A DNA stretch of 64,000 nt from Dugong dugon. Lineage: Eukaryota > Chordata > Mammalia > Sirenia > Dugongidae. The stretch lies in contig CM057464.1 in the NCBI GenBank assembly GCA_030035585.1, positions 26,615,465-26,679,464 of the forward strand, written 5' to 3'. Each line of letters opens with the position of its first letter. Position 1 is the stretch's first letter. The translations under genes and the position numbers were made by a program. Under the pieces are notes generated by a model. It saw only the letters and a list, made by a program, of their open reading frames with translations. It did no database searches and was not told where the DNA came from. Shown here piece after piece: positions 48,411 through 61,400 of the stretch.

Positions 48411-50130
48411 TTTGCTTTGGAAGATGATTCTTATAGAGGTGGAGCGTGGACAGTAGAAAGAGCACTTACTGGTTCAGGAGCCATAATACTGAGTTCCAGC
48501 CCTGAACATCTTCCACTCACTCACTTTGTATCAGATTCTTGTCAGGTTTATCTCCTAAATCAAATGATGTGTCCATATCTCGCCACCTCCACTTCCTCGT
48601 GCCAGGGGTCATCACTCTCTGCTAGACTACACAGTCACCTCCTATCCCTCTCATGTGGCAAGGGCAACCTTTGGAAAATACAACCCTGATTAGACCTCCT
48701 CCCACTAAAACAATACCCATTGTTTTCAAGAAAATACAGATGAGTTCCCTGGGCCCACAGTGCCACGTGTGTTCTCCCCATTAAATACTTCTACATCCTC
48801 CTCAAAAACCAGGGTGTTCTCACTCTCTAGATTCTAGCCACACCTGTTTACTCTTTCTTGCCATTAGACATTTACTTTTGCTATTCCCTCTTCCTAGGAT
48901 GTTCTCCCCATCTGCCTCCTGAGCCCGTCAACAGTTGTCCTTCAGATTCAGGTCCACCGAAACTCTGTAATGGTGGCCTCTCTCACCCCTCAGTCCACTG
49001 CATATACCATTATCATTCACTCCCGTAGCCTGGTGGACCACAAGCCATTTCTTTTTCCACAGTCGTCATTCATTTCTGTGATACTTTGATTAAAATCATC
49101 TGCCCTGTCAAGATGTTGAGATCCCTGAGGCTATATTTGACTTTCGTCTCTGCCTTGCCCCATAGTATGTGTTCATTAGTGTTCAGTTTAATGCTTGAAT
49201 GCTTCTGCTCCCCTTCCTGGTCCCCATTCTGCCCATACGGGAGGTCAGTGAGACAAGACACACCATACACAATCTCTCAACTTTTGCTGTGAGGGTACTC
49301 CAATGTGGACCTTGCATATAATTTAGAAAGACCTGGTAGGTAAATGGGGTGAACTTTGAATGAGGCTCACTTTATGGTGGGTAGGATTCCAAAGTCAGAG
49401 GAGCAGAAGAAGGGCATACAAAACAGAGGTGACAACATAAACAAGTGTTGAGGGGATAAAAGAGAAACAAGGCAGTGTCCTTTTACTAAGTTGCAAGAGC
49501 TCTGCACAGATCCACACAACAGATGCTGGGCAGAGATCAATACTGCCATAAAGAAGGCAATCACGAAAGGGTGGACTCCAGAAAGCTTCCAATCCCTAAA
49601 GGTATTATAGAGGTGGATGTGATTCCAAAGCTAAGAACCATAGAAAGCGATATATAGTTGTCGGATATAGTTGAAGTTTACTTTGCTCTCTCCACATTAG
49701 TTACAGGATGGTCCTTCTTCTTGTTTTAATGGATTCTGTCTTTTTTCTCCTCCTTGGCATTTGTCAACCAGGCATTCTGCCCAGGCCAAGCTTCAAAGTG
49801 ACCCTATACTCTTCCCCACTTGTTGCAAGGGTGACTTCATCTGCTGTGGCCTCCTGGTCCAGGATGTGAGTTATTTGCATGATGGTTTCTATAGTTTCAG
49901 AGTTTCTTTTCATGACAGCCCCCCAGGTTCATCTTCTGAGTGTTTGGACACAACTCTCATTATGACTGTCAGTTTTCATTCTCTTGTTTTTGTCTTCTTT
50001 TGCTTTGGTGAGAAATTCCCCTCCAAATCCTGATGGTTTTACCAGGATACAGTGGAAGGAGTGGAGAACATGAAGAAATTCACACACACCTATCCTTTCA
50101 GGAGCTCTGAGTTAAATAACTTTTTTTTTT

Positions 50131-51291
50131 ATTGTACTTCAGGTGAAGGCTTACAGAACAAATAGTTTCTCCTGAAACAGTAGTATACATATTGTTTTAT
50201 GACATTGGTTAACAACCCCACAACATGTCAACCCTTTAATTTCTCAACTTGTTTTTTTGGTGAAAATACACATAGCCAAAGATACACCATTTCAAAAATT
50301 TCTACATGCACAGTTCAGTGACGTTGACTATGCACTTCCAATTGTGCTGTTATTCTCACTTAAGATGAAGGCTTACAGAACAAAATAGTTTCTCATTTAA
50401 CAGTTACTAAACATGTTGCCCTATGACAATGGTTAACAATTTCACAACACATCAACAATATCCATACTCAACCTTGGGCTCCCTATCACCAGCTTCCTTG
50501 TCCCCTTCTGTCTTCAGGCCCTTGTCACTGGACTACTGTACCTCGTTAGTCCCATTTGGTTTTAAGGAGCTGTCCACTCCCAGGCTGAATGGTGAACCTT
50601 GGAGATAACTTCACCACAGAGCTAAAAGGGTGTCTGGGGGCCATACTCTTGGGGTTTCTCCAGTCTCCTTTAGGCCAGTAAATCTGGTCTTTTTTTGTGT
50701 GTGTGAGTTAGAATTATGTTCTACATCCTTCTCCAGCTCTGTCCAGAACCCTCTGTTGTGATCCTGGTCAGAGCAGTCAGTGGTGGTAGCTGGGCACCAT
50801 CTAGCTGTACTGGACTCAGTCCAGTGGAGGCCTTGGTATCTGTGGACCATTAGTCCTTTGGACTAATCTTTTCCTTGTATCCTGTTCTCTTAATTCTCCC
50901 TTGATCCCAAAGGGATGAGACCAGTGGAGTATCTTAGATGGCTGTTCACAGGCTTTAAAGACCCCAGACACTACTCACCAAGGTAGGATGTAGAACATTG
51001 TCTTTATAAACTGTGTTATGCCAATTGAGCTAGATGTTCCCCGAAACCATGTTCCCCACAGCCCTCCATCCAGCAATTTAGTCCCTCAGGGAGTTTGGAT
51101 GTGTCTATGGGGCTTCCATGACTTTTCCTTGTACAGGTTGTGCTAGTTTCCCCTGTATGGTGTACTGTCTCACCCTTCACCCAAGATACCACTTATCTAT
51201 TGTCTATTTAATATTCCCCCACCCCCACCCCTCCCATCCTGGTAACCAACAAAGATTGTTACTTTTTGTGTGTGAACTTTTTCATGGGTTT
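50131..51291 (-). other. L1-3 3'UTR with a repeated terminal segment
   Basis: 'gtgaaggcttacagaacaaa' near 50143 recurs as 'atgaaggcttacagaacaaa' near 50364, each followed by 'tagtttctc' and a 'gacat/gacaat tggttaacaa' word. Between them lies an unrelated 110 bp segment ('gtgaaaatacacatagcc'). Confidence 0.75.
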
Positions 51292-54200
51292 TTACAATAG
51301 AGGTCTCATACAATGTTTGTCCTTTTGTGATTGACTTATTTCACTTAGCATACTGTCCTCCAGTTTCATCCATGTTAGGAGATGCTTCACAGATTCATTG
51401 TTATTCTTTCTCGTTGCATAGTACTGCATTGTGTGTATGTACCATAGTTTGTTTATCCATTCATCTGTTGATGGGCATCTAGGTTGTTTCCATTGTTTTG
51501 CTATTGTGAACAATGCTGCCATGAACATAGGTGTGCATATGTCTATTCAAGTGACGACTCATTTCTCTAGGATGTAGTCCTAGGAGTGGGGTTGCTGGAT
51601 CTAACGGTATGTCTATTTCTAGCTTTCTGAGGAAGCGCCATATCATTTTCCAAAATGATTGTATCATTTCGCATTCCCACCAGCAGTGCGTAAGAGTTCT
51701 GATCTCTCTGCAGCCACTCCAACATTTGTTATTTCCAGTGTTTTTGGTTCGTGCCAGTAATGCCGGGGTAAGATGGTATCTCATTGTGGTTTTAATTTGC
51801 AATTCTATACTGGCTAGTGATCACGAGCATTTCCTCATGTATCTGTTGGCCATTTGAATGTCTTCTTTGGTGAAGTGTCTGTTCATTTCCTTTGCCAATT
51901 TTTTAATAGGATTATTTGTCTTTTTGTTGTAGAGGTGTTGGATTTTCTTGTAGATTATGGAGATTAGGCCTTTGTCTGACTTGTACTGTCCAAAAATTTT
52001 TTCCCAGTTTGTAGGTTCTCTTTTTACTCTTTTGGTGAAGTCTTTTGAAGAGCATAGGTGTTTGATTTTTAGAAGATCCCAGTTATCTAGCTTATCTTTT
52101 GGGGTTTGTGCATTGATGGTTACAGTTTGCATCCTGTTAATGCCGTGTATTAAGGCCTGTAGTGTTGGTCCTATTTTTTCTTCTATGAACTTTATGGTTT
52201 TAGGCTTTATATTCAGGTCTTTGATCCATTTTGAAGTAGTTTTTGTATATGGTGTGAGGTATGGGTCCTGTTTCATTTTTTTACAGATGGATATCAAGTT
52301 TTGCCAGCACCATTTGTTAAAAAAACTGTCTTTTCCACCATTTGATGGACTTTGGGCCCTTGTCAAAGATCAGGTGACCGTAGGTGAATGGATTTACATC
52401 TGGGTTCTCAATTCTGTTCCATTGGTCAATGTGTCTGTCGTTGTACCAGTACTGGGCTGTTTTGACTACTGTAGCTGTATAGTAGGTTCTCAAGTCAGGT
52501 AGTGTGAGTCCTCCAACTTTATTCTTCTTCTTCAGTAGTGCTTTACTTATTCGGGGCTTCTTCCCTTTCCATATAAAGTTAATGATTAGTTTTTCCATCT
52601 CTTTGAAGAATGTTGTTGGTATTTGGATTGGGATTGCATTGTATTTGTAAATTGCTTTGGGTAGAATTATCATTTTCACTATGTTGAGTCTGCCTATCCA
52701 TGAGCATGGTATGTTTTTCCATTTATGTAGATCCCTTTGGGTTTCATGTAGTAGTGTTTTGTAGTTTTCTTTGGATAGGTCTTTTACATCCCTGGTAAGA
52801 TTTATTCCTAAGTATTTTAACTTTTTAGTGGCTATTATAAATGGTATTGTTTTCCTGATTTCCTTTTCATCGTTCTCCTTATTGGTGTATAGGAATCCAA
52901 TTGATTTTTGAATGTTTGTCTTGTATCCTGCTACTCTGCTGAATCTTCCTATTAGTTCCAGTAGATTTCTTGTGGAGTCTTTAGGGTTTTCTATGTATAG
53001 TATCATATCATCTGCAAACAGGGACAGTTTAACTTCTTCATTACCAATTTGGATGCCCTTTATTTCTTTTTCTTGCCTTATTGCTGTAGCTGGAACTTCC
53101 AGCACAATGTTAAATAGGAGTGGCAGTAAAGGGCATCCTTGTCTTGTTCCTGTTTTCAAGGGGAATATTTTCAGCCTCTCTCCATTAAGAATGATGTTGG
53201 CCGTTGCTTTTGCATAGATGCCCTTTATTATGTTGAGAAATTTCCCTTCTATACCTATTTTATTGAGAGTTTTTATCAGGAATGGGTGTTGGACGTTGTC
53301 AAATGCCTTTTCTGGGTCAATTGAGATGATCATGTGATTCTTTTCTTTCCTTTTATTTATGTGGTGGATTACGTTGATTGATTTTATAATGTTGGACCAT
53401 CCTTGCATAACTGGTATGAATCCTACTTGGTTGTGGTGTATTATTTTTTGATATGATGCTGAATTCTATTGGCTAAAATTTCGTTCAGAATTTTTGCATC
53501 TATATTCATGAGAGATATTGGTCTGTAATTTTCTCTTTTTGTGACGTCTTTGCCTGGTTTTGGTGTCAGCGTTATGCTGGCTTCATAGAATGAATTTGGA
53601 AGTGTTGCTTCCTCTTCTATGCTCTGAAATTGCTTGAGTAGTACTGGTACAAGCTCTTCTGTAAATATTTTGTAGAATTCTCCAGTGAAGCGATCTGGGC
53701 CAGGGATTTTTTTGGTTAGGAGTTTTTTTTTTTTTATTACCTTTTCAATCTCTTCTCTTGTTATGGGTCTGTTCATATTTTCAACATCACTTTGTTGTAG
53801 TTTGGGTAGGCCGTGTGTTTCTAGAAATGTATCCATTTCCTCTAGGTTTTCAAATTTATTGGAGTATAGTTTTTCATAATATTCTGTTATAATCCTTTTT
53901 ATTTCATTTGGGTTTGTTGTAAAGTCCCCCATTTCATTTATTATTTGGGTTGTGTCCTCTCCTGTTTTTCTTTTGTCAGTCTTGCCAGTCGTTGGTCAAT
54001 TTTGTTGATTCTTTCAAAGAACCAACTTTTGGTTTTGTTGATTCTTTCTATTGTTTTTCTGTTCTCTATTTCATTTATTTCTACTATGATATTTACTATT
54101 TCTTTTCTTCCACTGGTTGTGGGCTTTTTTTGCTGTTCTCTTTCTATTTGTTTGAGTTCTGTAGTTAATGTTTTGATTTTGTCCCTTTCTTCTTTTTTTA

Positions 54201-55083
54201 TTTAAATTGCTATAAATTGTCCTCTGAGGACTGCCTTTGCTGTGTCCGAAAGGTTTTGGTATGTGTTTTCATTCTCATTTGATTCTAGGAATTTTTTTAT
54301 TCCATCTCTGATTTCTTCTATTACCCAGTGATGTGTAAGCAGTGTGTGTTATTCAGTTTCCATGTAATTGATTTTTTTTCCTTGCTCTTTCTATTATTAA
54401 TTTCTACCTTGATGGCATTGTAGTCAGAGAAGATACTTTGAATTATCTCAACGTTTTCGATCTTGTTGAGGATTGCTCTGTGGCCTAAGATGTGGTCTAT
54501 TCTGGAGAACATTCCATGTGCATTGGAAAAGAATGTGTTCTATATATGTGTATGAGGTCAAGTTGGCTGATTGTGCCCTTTAGGTCTGCTGAATCTTTGC
54601 TAAGTTTCTTCTTAGTTGTTCTGTCCTTTACTGAGAGTGGTGTGTTGAAGACTCCTACTATTATTGTGGAACTGTCAATTTCTCTTTTCAGTGTTGTTGG
54701 AGTTTGTTTTATGTATTTTGAAGCCCTGTCATTGGGTGCATAGATGTTTATTATGGTTATGTCTTTATGATGGATCATCCCCTTAATCATTATATAGTGT
54801 CCTTCTTTGTCTTTTATGGTAGATTTTGTTTTAAAGTCTATTTTATCTGAGATTGGAATTGCCACTCCTGCTTTTTTCTGTAGTTGTTAGCTTGATATAT
54901 TTTTTTCCAACCTTTAACTTTTAATAAATTCACATCTTTGTTTCTAAGGTGTGTCTCTTGGAGACAGCATATTGATGGATCCTGTTTTCTTATCCATTGT
55001 GTCACTCTCCGTCTCTTTACGGGTGCATTGAGTCCATTTACATTCAGTGTAATTATTGATAGATGTGAGTTTGTTGCTGTCAT
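51292..55083 (-). pseudogene. L1-3 ORF2 remnant (best preserved)
   Basis: ATG at 55083 starts 'MTATNSHLSIITLNVNGL', with 'DPSICCLQETHLRNKD' of the endonuclease. The longest open piece, 53408-52317 (363 codons), holds the reverse transcriptase: '[14 protein letters not shown]', '[14 protein letters not shown]', '[10 protein letters not shown]'. The C-terminal zinc-knuckle-like part is at 51802-51479 ('CWSGCREIRTLTHCWWEC'). It ends at the TAA at 51292. Several frameshifts (for example near 53430, 53940-54210 and 54880) prevent function. Confidence 0.93.
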
Positions 55084-55494
55084 TTTGTAGTGCTTTTTTG
55101 TGGTGCTGACGTTTTCTTTGTTCTTCTTACTCTCTTGTGCTGAGTTACTTTTGTTTGTGGGGGTTTTTTTAATTTCTTTTGTTTTTGTAGGTTTTGTTTT
55201 TGCTGAGACTTCATGTTTTTCCTCTTTATTTTTATGAGTATGTTTGTTACATTTCTTTGTGGTTAGCATAAATTTTACCCTTATCTTTCTATGTTTGAAG
55301 CAGTGTACCAGTACTTGCCTTCCTCTCCATGAGAAGGTTCTATACTTATGCCGTTTATTTCCTCTTTTATTATTTTGATGTTGTTGTCATTTACTGATTA
55401 ACTGATCTGATTCCCCATTGTATTTCTTTTGGTTTTGGATACTCCTCGAGCATTCATTTCCTAGACTGGTATCTGGCTGGTACGATCCTGTGTC

Positions 55495-56542
55495 CTAGGT
55501 TCTGCCTGTGAGCTGAAGCTGTTTGTCCTCAGATAGAAGAACTCGCTTTAATAATTCTTGTAAGTTTGGTTTGACTTTTACATATTCCCTTAATTTCTGT
55601 TTATCTGGAAATGACCTAATCTCACCATTAAGTTTGAATGAGAGTTTTGCAGTATATATTATTCTTGGCTGGAAATATTTTTCTTTCAAGATTTTATATA
55701 TGTCATCCCATTGCCTTCTTGCCTGCATGGTTTCTGCTGAATAATCTGAGCTTAGTCTTATTGTTTCTCCTCTGTATGTGACTTCTTGTTTTTCACGAGC
55801 TGCTCTTAGGATTCTTTGTCTTTGGCTTTGGCAAGTGTGATTATGATATGCCTTGGTGATTTTCTTTTGGGGTCTCTCTTATGTGGGGTTCGATGAGCTT
55901 CTTGGATGGCCAGCTTTTCATCTTTCATGACATTGGGGAAGTTTTCTGTCAGCAGTTCCTCAATGATCCTCTCTGTGTTTTCTGTTTTCTCCCTTGTTCT
56001 GGAATTCCAATCACTCGAAAATTTTTGCTTTTGATTGTATCCCACATAACTCTCAGGGTCTCTTCATTTTTATTTGTTCTTTTTTCTGAGTTTTCTTGAA
56101 ACAGAAAACTGTATCCAAGTGTTTGTCTTCAATTCCACAGATCCTGTCTTCCACTGTTACAAATCTTTTTCTCAGTCCTTCTGTGACACCGTCCATTTCT
56201 GAAATCTTGTTGTTTATCTTTTGGATTTCTAATGGTTGTCTTTGTATAATTTCTAGTTGTGAATTTATTTTGGCATTTTGTTCCTGCATTATTTTTCTGA
56301 ATTATTCCATTTTTTTTATCTGTATTCTCCATGAATTTGTCTAGTTTTTCCTCAAGTTTGTTGGCTTTTTGCCTCAGTTCTTGGAGAATTCTGAGTATTA
56401 GAGATTTGAATTCCCTATCAGATAGTTCTAGTGCATTTTCTTCCACTGGAAAGTCATCTGGTGTTTTATTTTGGAAGCCTACTGGAACCATCCTGTCCTG
56501 TTTTTGTAAATGTTTTGATATTGTCTGCTGTCTTCGGGGCAT
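55495..56542 (-). pseudogene. L1-3 ORF1 remnant
   Basis: Starts 'MPRRQQTISKHLQKQDR'. The acidic N-terminal part 'ELSDREFKSLILRILQEL' is followed by a coiled coil ('KINNKISEMDGVTEGLRK'), an RRM-like part ('SDWNSRTREKTENTERI') and the C-terminal 'FSFKLNGEIRSFPDKQK'-type domain. Frameshifts fall near 56330, 56055 and 55800. Confidence 0.9.
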
Positions 56543-58173
56543 TCTGTAGTTATTTTTCTTGTTTATTGACAGTAGATTTGTTTGTTTCGTCCCTTTTTTA
56601 AAAAAAATTTGACTATGTCTGAGCAGGTGGACTGTGTGTTCTTTGTTGTTTCCTCATCTGTGGGCACAATACTTTTTGCCTCCTCCAATTGGCTGGGTCA
56701 GTCACTCAGTTATGGTACAGCAGGGAAGGTGTGGCTGAAGAGGAGTCACTGGGATGGGTAGTTTGTGTCACTTACTACAGCCACCAGGGCAGGTCAGTAA
56801 TCAGTGCAGGGCAGGTTCCAGTAGGTCATGCCTGTGCTGCTTGGTGGTGTGAAGTTAAGCGCACGGTGCAGGTAGGCAGATGCAGGTATGCAGCAGGGAG
56901 AATCTTATGTGTGGAGCTAAGATGGATATGGGAGACAGGAGAGGGGAACAGGGGTCAAAAACATGCAAACAAAAAAGAATGCTAGGGGAGCTTGCCATTG
57001 GAGTGGAGAGATGAGAGACTATGAAATGGAGAAAAACAGAAAGGGGAAGAGGAAGAAAAGAAAAGAATGAATAAATAAAAATCAGAAAGGTTAAAGAACT
57101 GCAAATTTCCCAGTGATCCCACCGGTGCAGCCTATGAGGTCTGGGGAAGTCACTCTCAGTTGTTGCAGTACAGCCTGGCTAGAAGGCACAGATGTATACA
57201 ACACCAGGTATTCAGCGAACAGAAAGAGAAGGAAGATATACAGAGATGAGAAACTGAGTAATGAAGAAAGATAAAAAGGGAAAAAGAGGGAAAAGAAAAC
57301 AAAACAAATTTAAAAAAAAGAACAAGAAAAGCCCCCAAAAAACAGAAAAAAAACCAGCAAAAAAAGAAATGCTCTCAAGGATCCCTCTGCACATATGGGC
57401 AAGCCTAGGGGGTAGTCTTCTTGCCATGCAGCACCGCCTGGCCAGAAAGAGCTCCTAACTCAAGAAAAGGAAAAGAAAACAAACAAACAATTCAAAACAA
57501 ACAAATGAACAAAAGCCCCGGGATCTAACCAGCCCGGCAGCCCAGACCAGGAAGCAACTCCACACTCGAACGGAGCTCCAGAGCTCCTCAGGAAGAAGCA
57601 AAGATGTCACACGGAGTGAGGTATTTGAGCAAAAGGAGGGTGAGGTGGTGAGAGGTAAGGAAGAAATCAAAAGAAGCAAAAAAAAAAAGCAACAGCAGCA
57701 GCCAACAAATGGCGCTCAGAGAGCCAGCCCGTTTGGGTGTGTGGAATCCAAGCAGCCAGTGTTTCCCAGACAAGAGATTATGGCTGCAGGAAGCAGAGGA
57801 GGCCGAGTGGGGGTGAAGAAGGGTGGGGGGTGGGAAAGCGTATATCGCAAATTACCAGTTGTTTTGTCTCCCACTGGAAGCTCCATGAAGCTGTTTTCTC
57901 GTACCCCCTGTTTGTTGGTCTCCGATAGGAGTCCAAGATGGCGAATCCGTGCTGCGTAAGCTGGTAGGGGACCTCTGCGTGAATCTCTCCTTGCTCTCAA
58001 ATCTTTGTCAGTTTTCTCACTCCATCTGGTGCTTGGCTGAGTTCTTTATCTCTTCATTTGATGTCTTAGGGTTTCAGGATTGTTGTTTTCTCTGTTCGGC
58101 TTAGTTTTTTAGATCTTTGCTGTGGAGGGATGGCGTGGTGCTCCTGCCTAGAGTGCCGTTTTGCCGGAAGTCT
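56543..58173 (-). other. L1-3 5'UTR
   Basis: Purine-rich on the plus strand at 57030-57370 and 57450-57690 (long A/G runs). It corresponds to the pyrimidine-rich 5'UTR of L1-2. Short open frames here are composition artefacts. Confidence 0.75.
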
Positions 58174-58187
58174 CAAATAAGTAACTT

Positions 58188-58193
58188 TTTATT
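58188..58193 (-). promoter_or_regulatory. Poly(A) signal of the right SLC17A4 copy
   Basis: AATAAA on the minus strand, 170 bp after the stop of exon 12 and aligned with 23813-23818. L1-3 begins only about 15 bp further downstream. Confidence 0.6.
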
Positions 58194-58362
58194 TCCATGT
58201 AAAATCTCCAGGCCGAATCTTCAGCATTACAATAGCCAAGGTCTCTGAGAAGACACTGGAAACAAAATCACTTCATACTCAATGTCTAATCACTCAAGCA
58301 AGCACAGATGGGGAAAACAAGGAACAAGTAATCATCTGGAATGAACGCACCACTCCATTAGC

Positions 58363-58497
58363 TCAGAAGTGGGTGAATGTCTGCTCTTTAGCCCAGTCCT
58401 GGATGTCTGCTTGGCGGAAGATGAGATAGAAGGCCAGGTCCAATACGTTGATAGCAGCCGAAAGCAAGAAGATATTTCTCCAACCCAACTCTGCATC
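58363..58497 (-). CDS. SLC17A4: Right copy exon 12 with stop codon
   Basis: 44 codons plus TGA: '[16 protein letters not shown]', '[17 protein letters not shown]', '[11 protein letters not shown]'. It contains the last membrane helix and the 'DWAKE' cytoplasmic tail conserved in SLC17A1-A4. Acceptor CAG. Confidence 0.9.
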   Translation of the reverse strand, partial: DAELGWRNIFLLSAAINVLDLAFYLIFRQADIQDWAKEQTFTHF

Positions 58498-61400
58498 CTG
58501 GAGGCAGGAAACTACACGTCATTAACTCTCATCTATTCTTTTCCCTCATGGCTCATAAAGGCTTTCACTCCCCCAACTCTGTTCCAGCCTCTGTGGGCTT
58601 CCTGGTTGTTCTTGGATATGCCAGGCTGGAGCCCTGGTGGCACAGTTGTTAAGAGATGAGCTGCTAACCAAAAGGTCAGCAGTTTCAATCCACCAACTGC
58701 TCCTTGGAAACCCTATGGGGCAGTTCTAGTGTGTCCTATAGGGTCTCTATGAGTCAGAATCAACTCGATGGCAGTTTTTTTTTTTTTTTTTTTTTTTTTG
58801 GTCTGTCTTAAGGCCGTTGTGCTGGCTATTTATTCCCTCTGCTGGAACACTCTTCACCCAGATACACATTACCTTTAGAATCTCGTTGCCTTCAGGTCCT
58901 TGCTTAAATGTTACCTTTTCAACAAGGTATTCTTTAACCACCCTGTTTAAAATTGAAACTTCACTCACCTCTTATGTGTCCTATTCCCATTTTCAGTTTT
59001 ATTCTTCTCTTACCATTTACCACCACCCAATATACCACAAATGTACCTCGTTTTCTGTCAATTTCTTTCCTACAACGTAAGCTTCATCATGGCAAGAACT
59101 TTTGTTTGTTTTATTTTCTTAGGTAGCATGTACTTGGTCTTTCCTAAAGTCTAATACGTATGTATTGAATGAATGATGAGGAGACAAGATCAGTTTGAGA
59201 ATTTTTATTTTAGGGAACTATTTGCTAACAATATGTTAGTCAGTAGCTGGAAAGGAATTGAAGCATTAGAAGAAAAAAAAAAAGAAAGCACTTGATGACA
59301 TAAAGACGGTTTTTTCTTTGTTATTCTCCATTAATTTTCCTGATTCACTTGTGAAAAAACCTATAGGGACCTTAAGGAAGGCTATTCAGGTGACTATCAT
59401 AGGCGTCTTTCTTCATGTGAAGTCTATATGAATAAAATTCTTTAGAAAAAGTTCAAGCCATCAGATGAACGTGTTTACTATGACAACTCTAAATACCGTT
59501 TAAAGTCCCTTTGTGGTGCCAACAGTTACCGCTCTTGCTGGTACCAAAAGCTTGCCGATTGGAGTCCACTCAGAGGCATCTTGGAATAAAGGCTTGGGGA
59601 TCTACTTCTGAAAAATCAGCCATTGAAAAGCTTATGGACCATAGTCCTACTCCGACACACAGGCGTCACAACGGGTCAGAACAGACTCGACAGAAACGGG
59701 TTTGGTTGCTTTAAATGCAGCTTCTAGCATGGAAGTCTCTACAAATGTAAAAACACCATGCAAGCCATACTGGTTAGAGGACTTTCTGTGCTAACTATTT
59801 ATGGGTGTAAATGTGAGGTGGAAGTTGCTCCTTCGTTGTCGTTCATGCAGTATCTCACTCATTCATTCAGTCAATATTTGTTGGGTTCTATGTAGGTGAC
59901 CAAGTCATCCTGTTTTGCCTGAAATTTTCAAGGTTTTAGTGCTGATAGTCCCACATCCCAGGAAATCCCTCGGTCATTATAAGAATTCAGACAATATGAA
60001 TTCATAACATTGAGCAATCCTCATCTCTCCACGCCCTGGTATTGGTAAATTTCCCTACATGACCAGAGCCTAGGGTGGGAATGATGGCATTTGGGGTTCT
60101 TGGGACCCTTCAGCTTCAAGTTGAGCTACATTGAGGAGAGAACAAAAATACCCTTAGTCTGACTTCTTGTGACCTCTGCAAATCTTGCACCTACTCTTTG
60201 TGGTTTCTTTCATAAATATTTTCATCATAACATATAACCTCACCTGACTGATGAAAAATCCAGCAGTGGTGGGAGAGATGGCCCCAGCTATGTGTGCAAA
60301 GACTTTTGATAGTCCCTTGGGAAAGCCTGTGTATCTGTGAGAGAGAGAGAATTACAGAAACATTTTCCTGTGAGCAAAGGTTCATCTCAGATGGCCTGTT
60401 GAAACTCTGTACTTATCTCTGGGGATGCCTGGATTTGTGCTGACCCTTGACCAAACCTGAATGAAATTCAGGTAAATGTTGATGGTAAACGTTGTCATCA
60501 GGTCTATTCTGACTCATAGTGACCATATAGGACAGAGTAGAACTGATCCATAGGGTTTCCAAGGTTGTAAATCTTTACAGAAGCAGACTGCCACATCTTT
60601 CTCCAGCAGAGCAGCTGTAGGGTTTGAACCTCTGACCTTTCAGTTTAGCAGCCAAGCGCTTAAACACTACGCCACCAGGGCTCCTGAAAGGGACTGAGCA
60701 GTTATTAATATAATCCTGGGCTAGATCTAAGATTTCCAAGGGAGAGAACCTGTACTAACTTGTCAACATTGTTTATAGAAATGTACAGATTAATGGCTTG
60801 CACATGGTTTGTATGTTCTCTTGGTTTCTACTATTAAGCCTGATCTTGCAGACTTTTTTAGGTATAAAAGATCCTCACTGCGTGAGACGATGGCTCCTCT
60901 CAGACAAGGGTTTCTCCCAGGTACCTCAGCTATTCACTATCTGAAGATGAAGTGTGTTCTTTCTGACTGTGAAAGGACTTTGGGAGCTACGCGTAGAAGT
61001 TCAGTCTTCTCTGATCATTATCTGTATTTTCTTTCTCCAGTTATACTACATCCATTACCTTATTAAAACCTTATGTGAGTATGTGCTGTGGAGTCTCATA
61101 GGTCCTTTCATTTATCTGACCCTGTGTAACTGCCACATTCCTCAACAGAGAGAGATTTATTTTGTTCTGTTTCTCATGTCACTTTTTATCTGTGTATAAG
61201 AGCAGCTTGAACTGTACTGAGTTTCTGTAAGGATGAGACAAAGTGTTCCCTACTGAGGAGCAATATGCAAGATGTTAATAAGGGCTCCTGAGTCACAGAG
61301 GCTGCTGAAACCAGGAGAGAGCACAAAGAAGACCACAATGGTGCTGGCAGTGGATATTATCCAGTACAGGGACACTATGAGCAGGGATGGGAAGAGAACT

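Larger units (their letters stand above)
44030..50120. other. Intergenic block B sequence, no gene seen
   Basis: Between the right and middle SLC17A4 copies. Collinear with 14890-23810. It contains L2-like pieces (47110-47424, 47927-48280, 48830-49090) and a SINE tail at 48369-48410. No open frame here resembles a known protein. Confidence 0.5.
50121..58173 (-). mobile_element. L1-3: near full-length LINE-1, minus strand
   Basis: The T-run at 50121 is its 3' end and the 5' end is near 58173 ('ttccggcaaaacggcactct' on the minus strand). The flanks 'aaataactttttt' and 'aaataagtaacttttt' suggest a short target duplication. Block A has the empty site (23800-23818). Parts of two 3' ends are present (50131-50230 and 50361-50470). 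Of the three L1s it has the longest open reverse-transcriptase segment. Confidence 0.95.

Noticed and set aside
57156-57679. Hydrophobic minus-strand frames resembling membrane proteins
   Set aside because: Translation of A/G-rich L1-3 5'UTR gives Phe/Leu/Ser runs; a composition effect.
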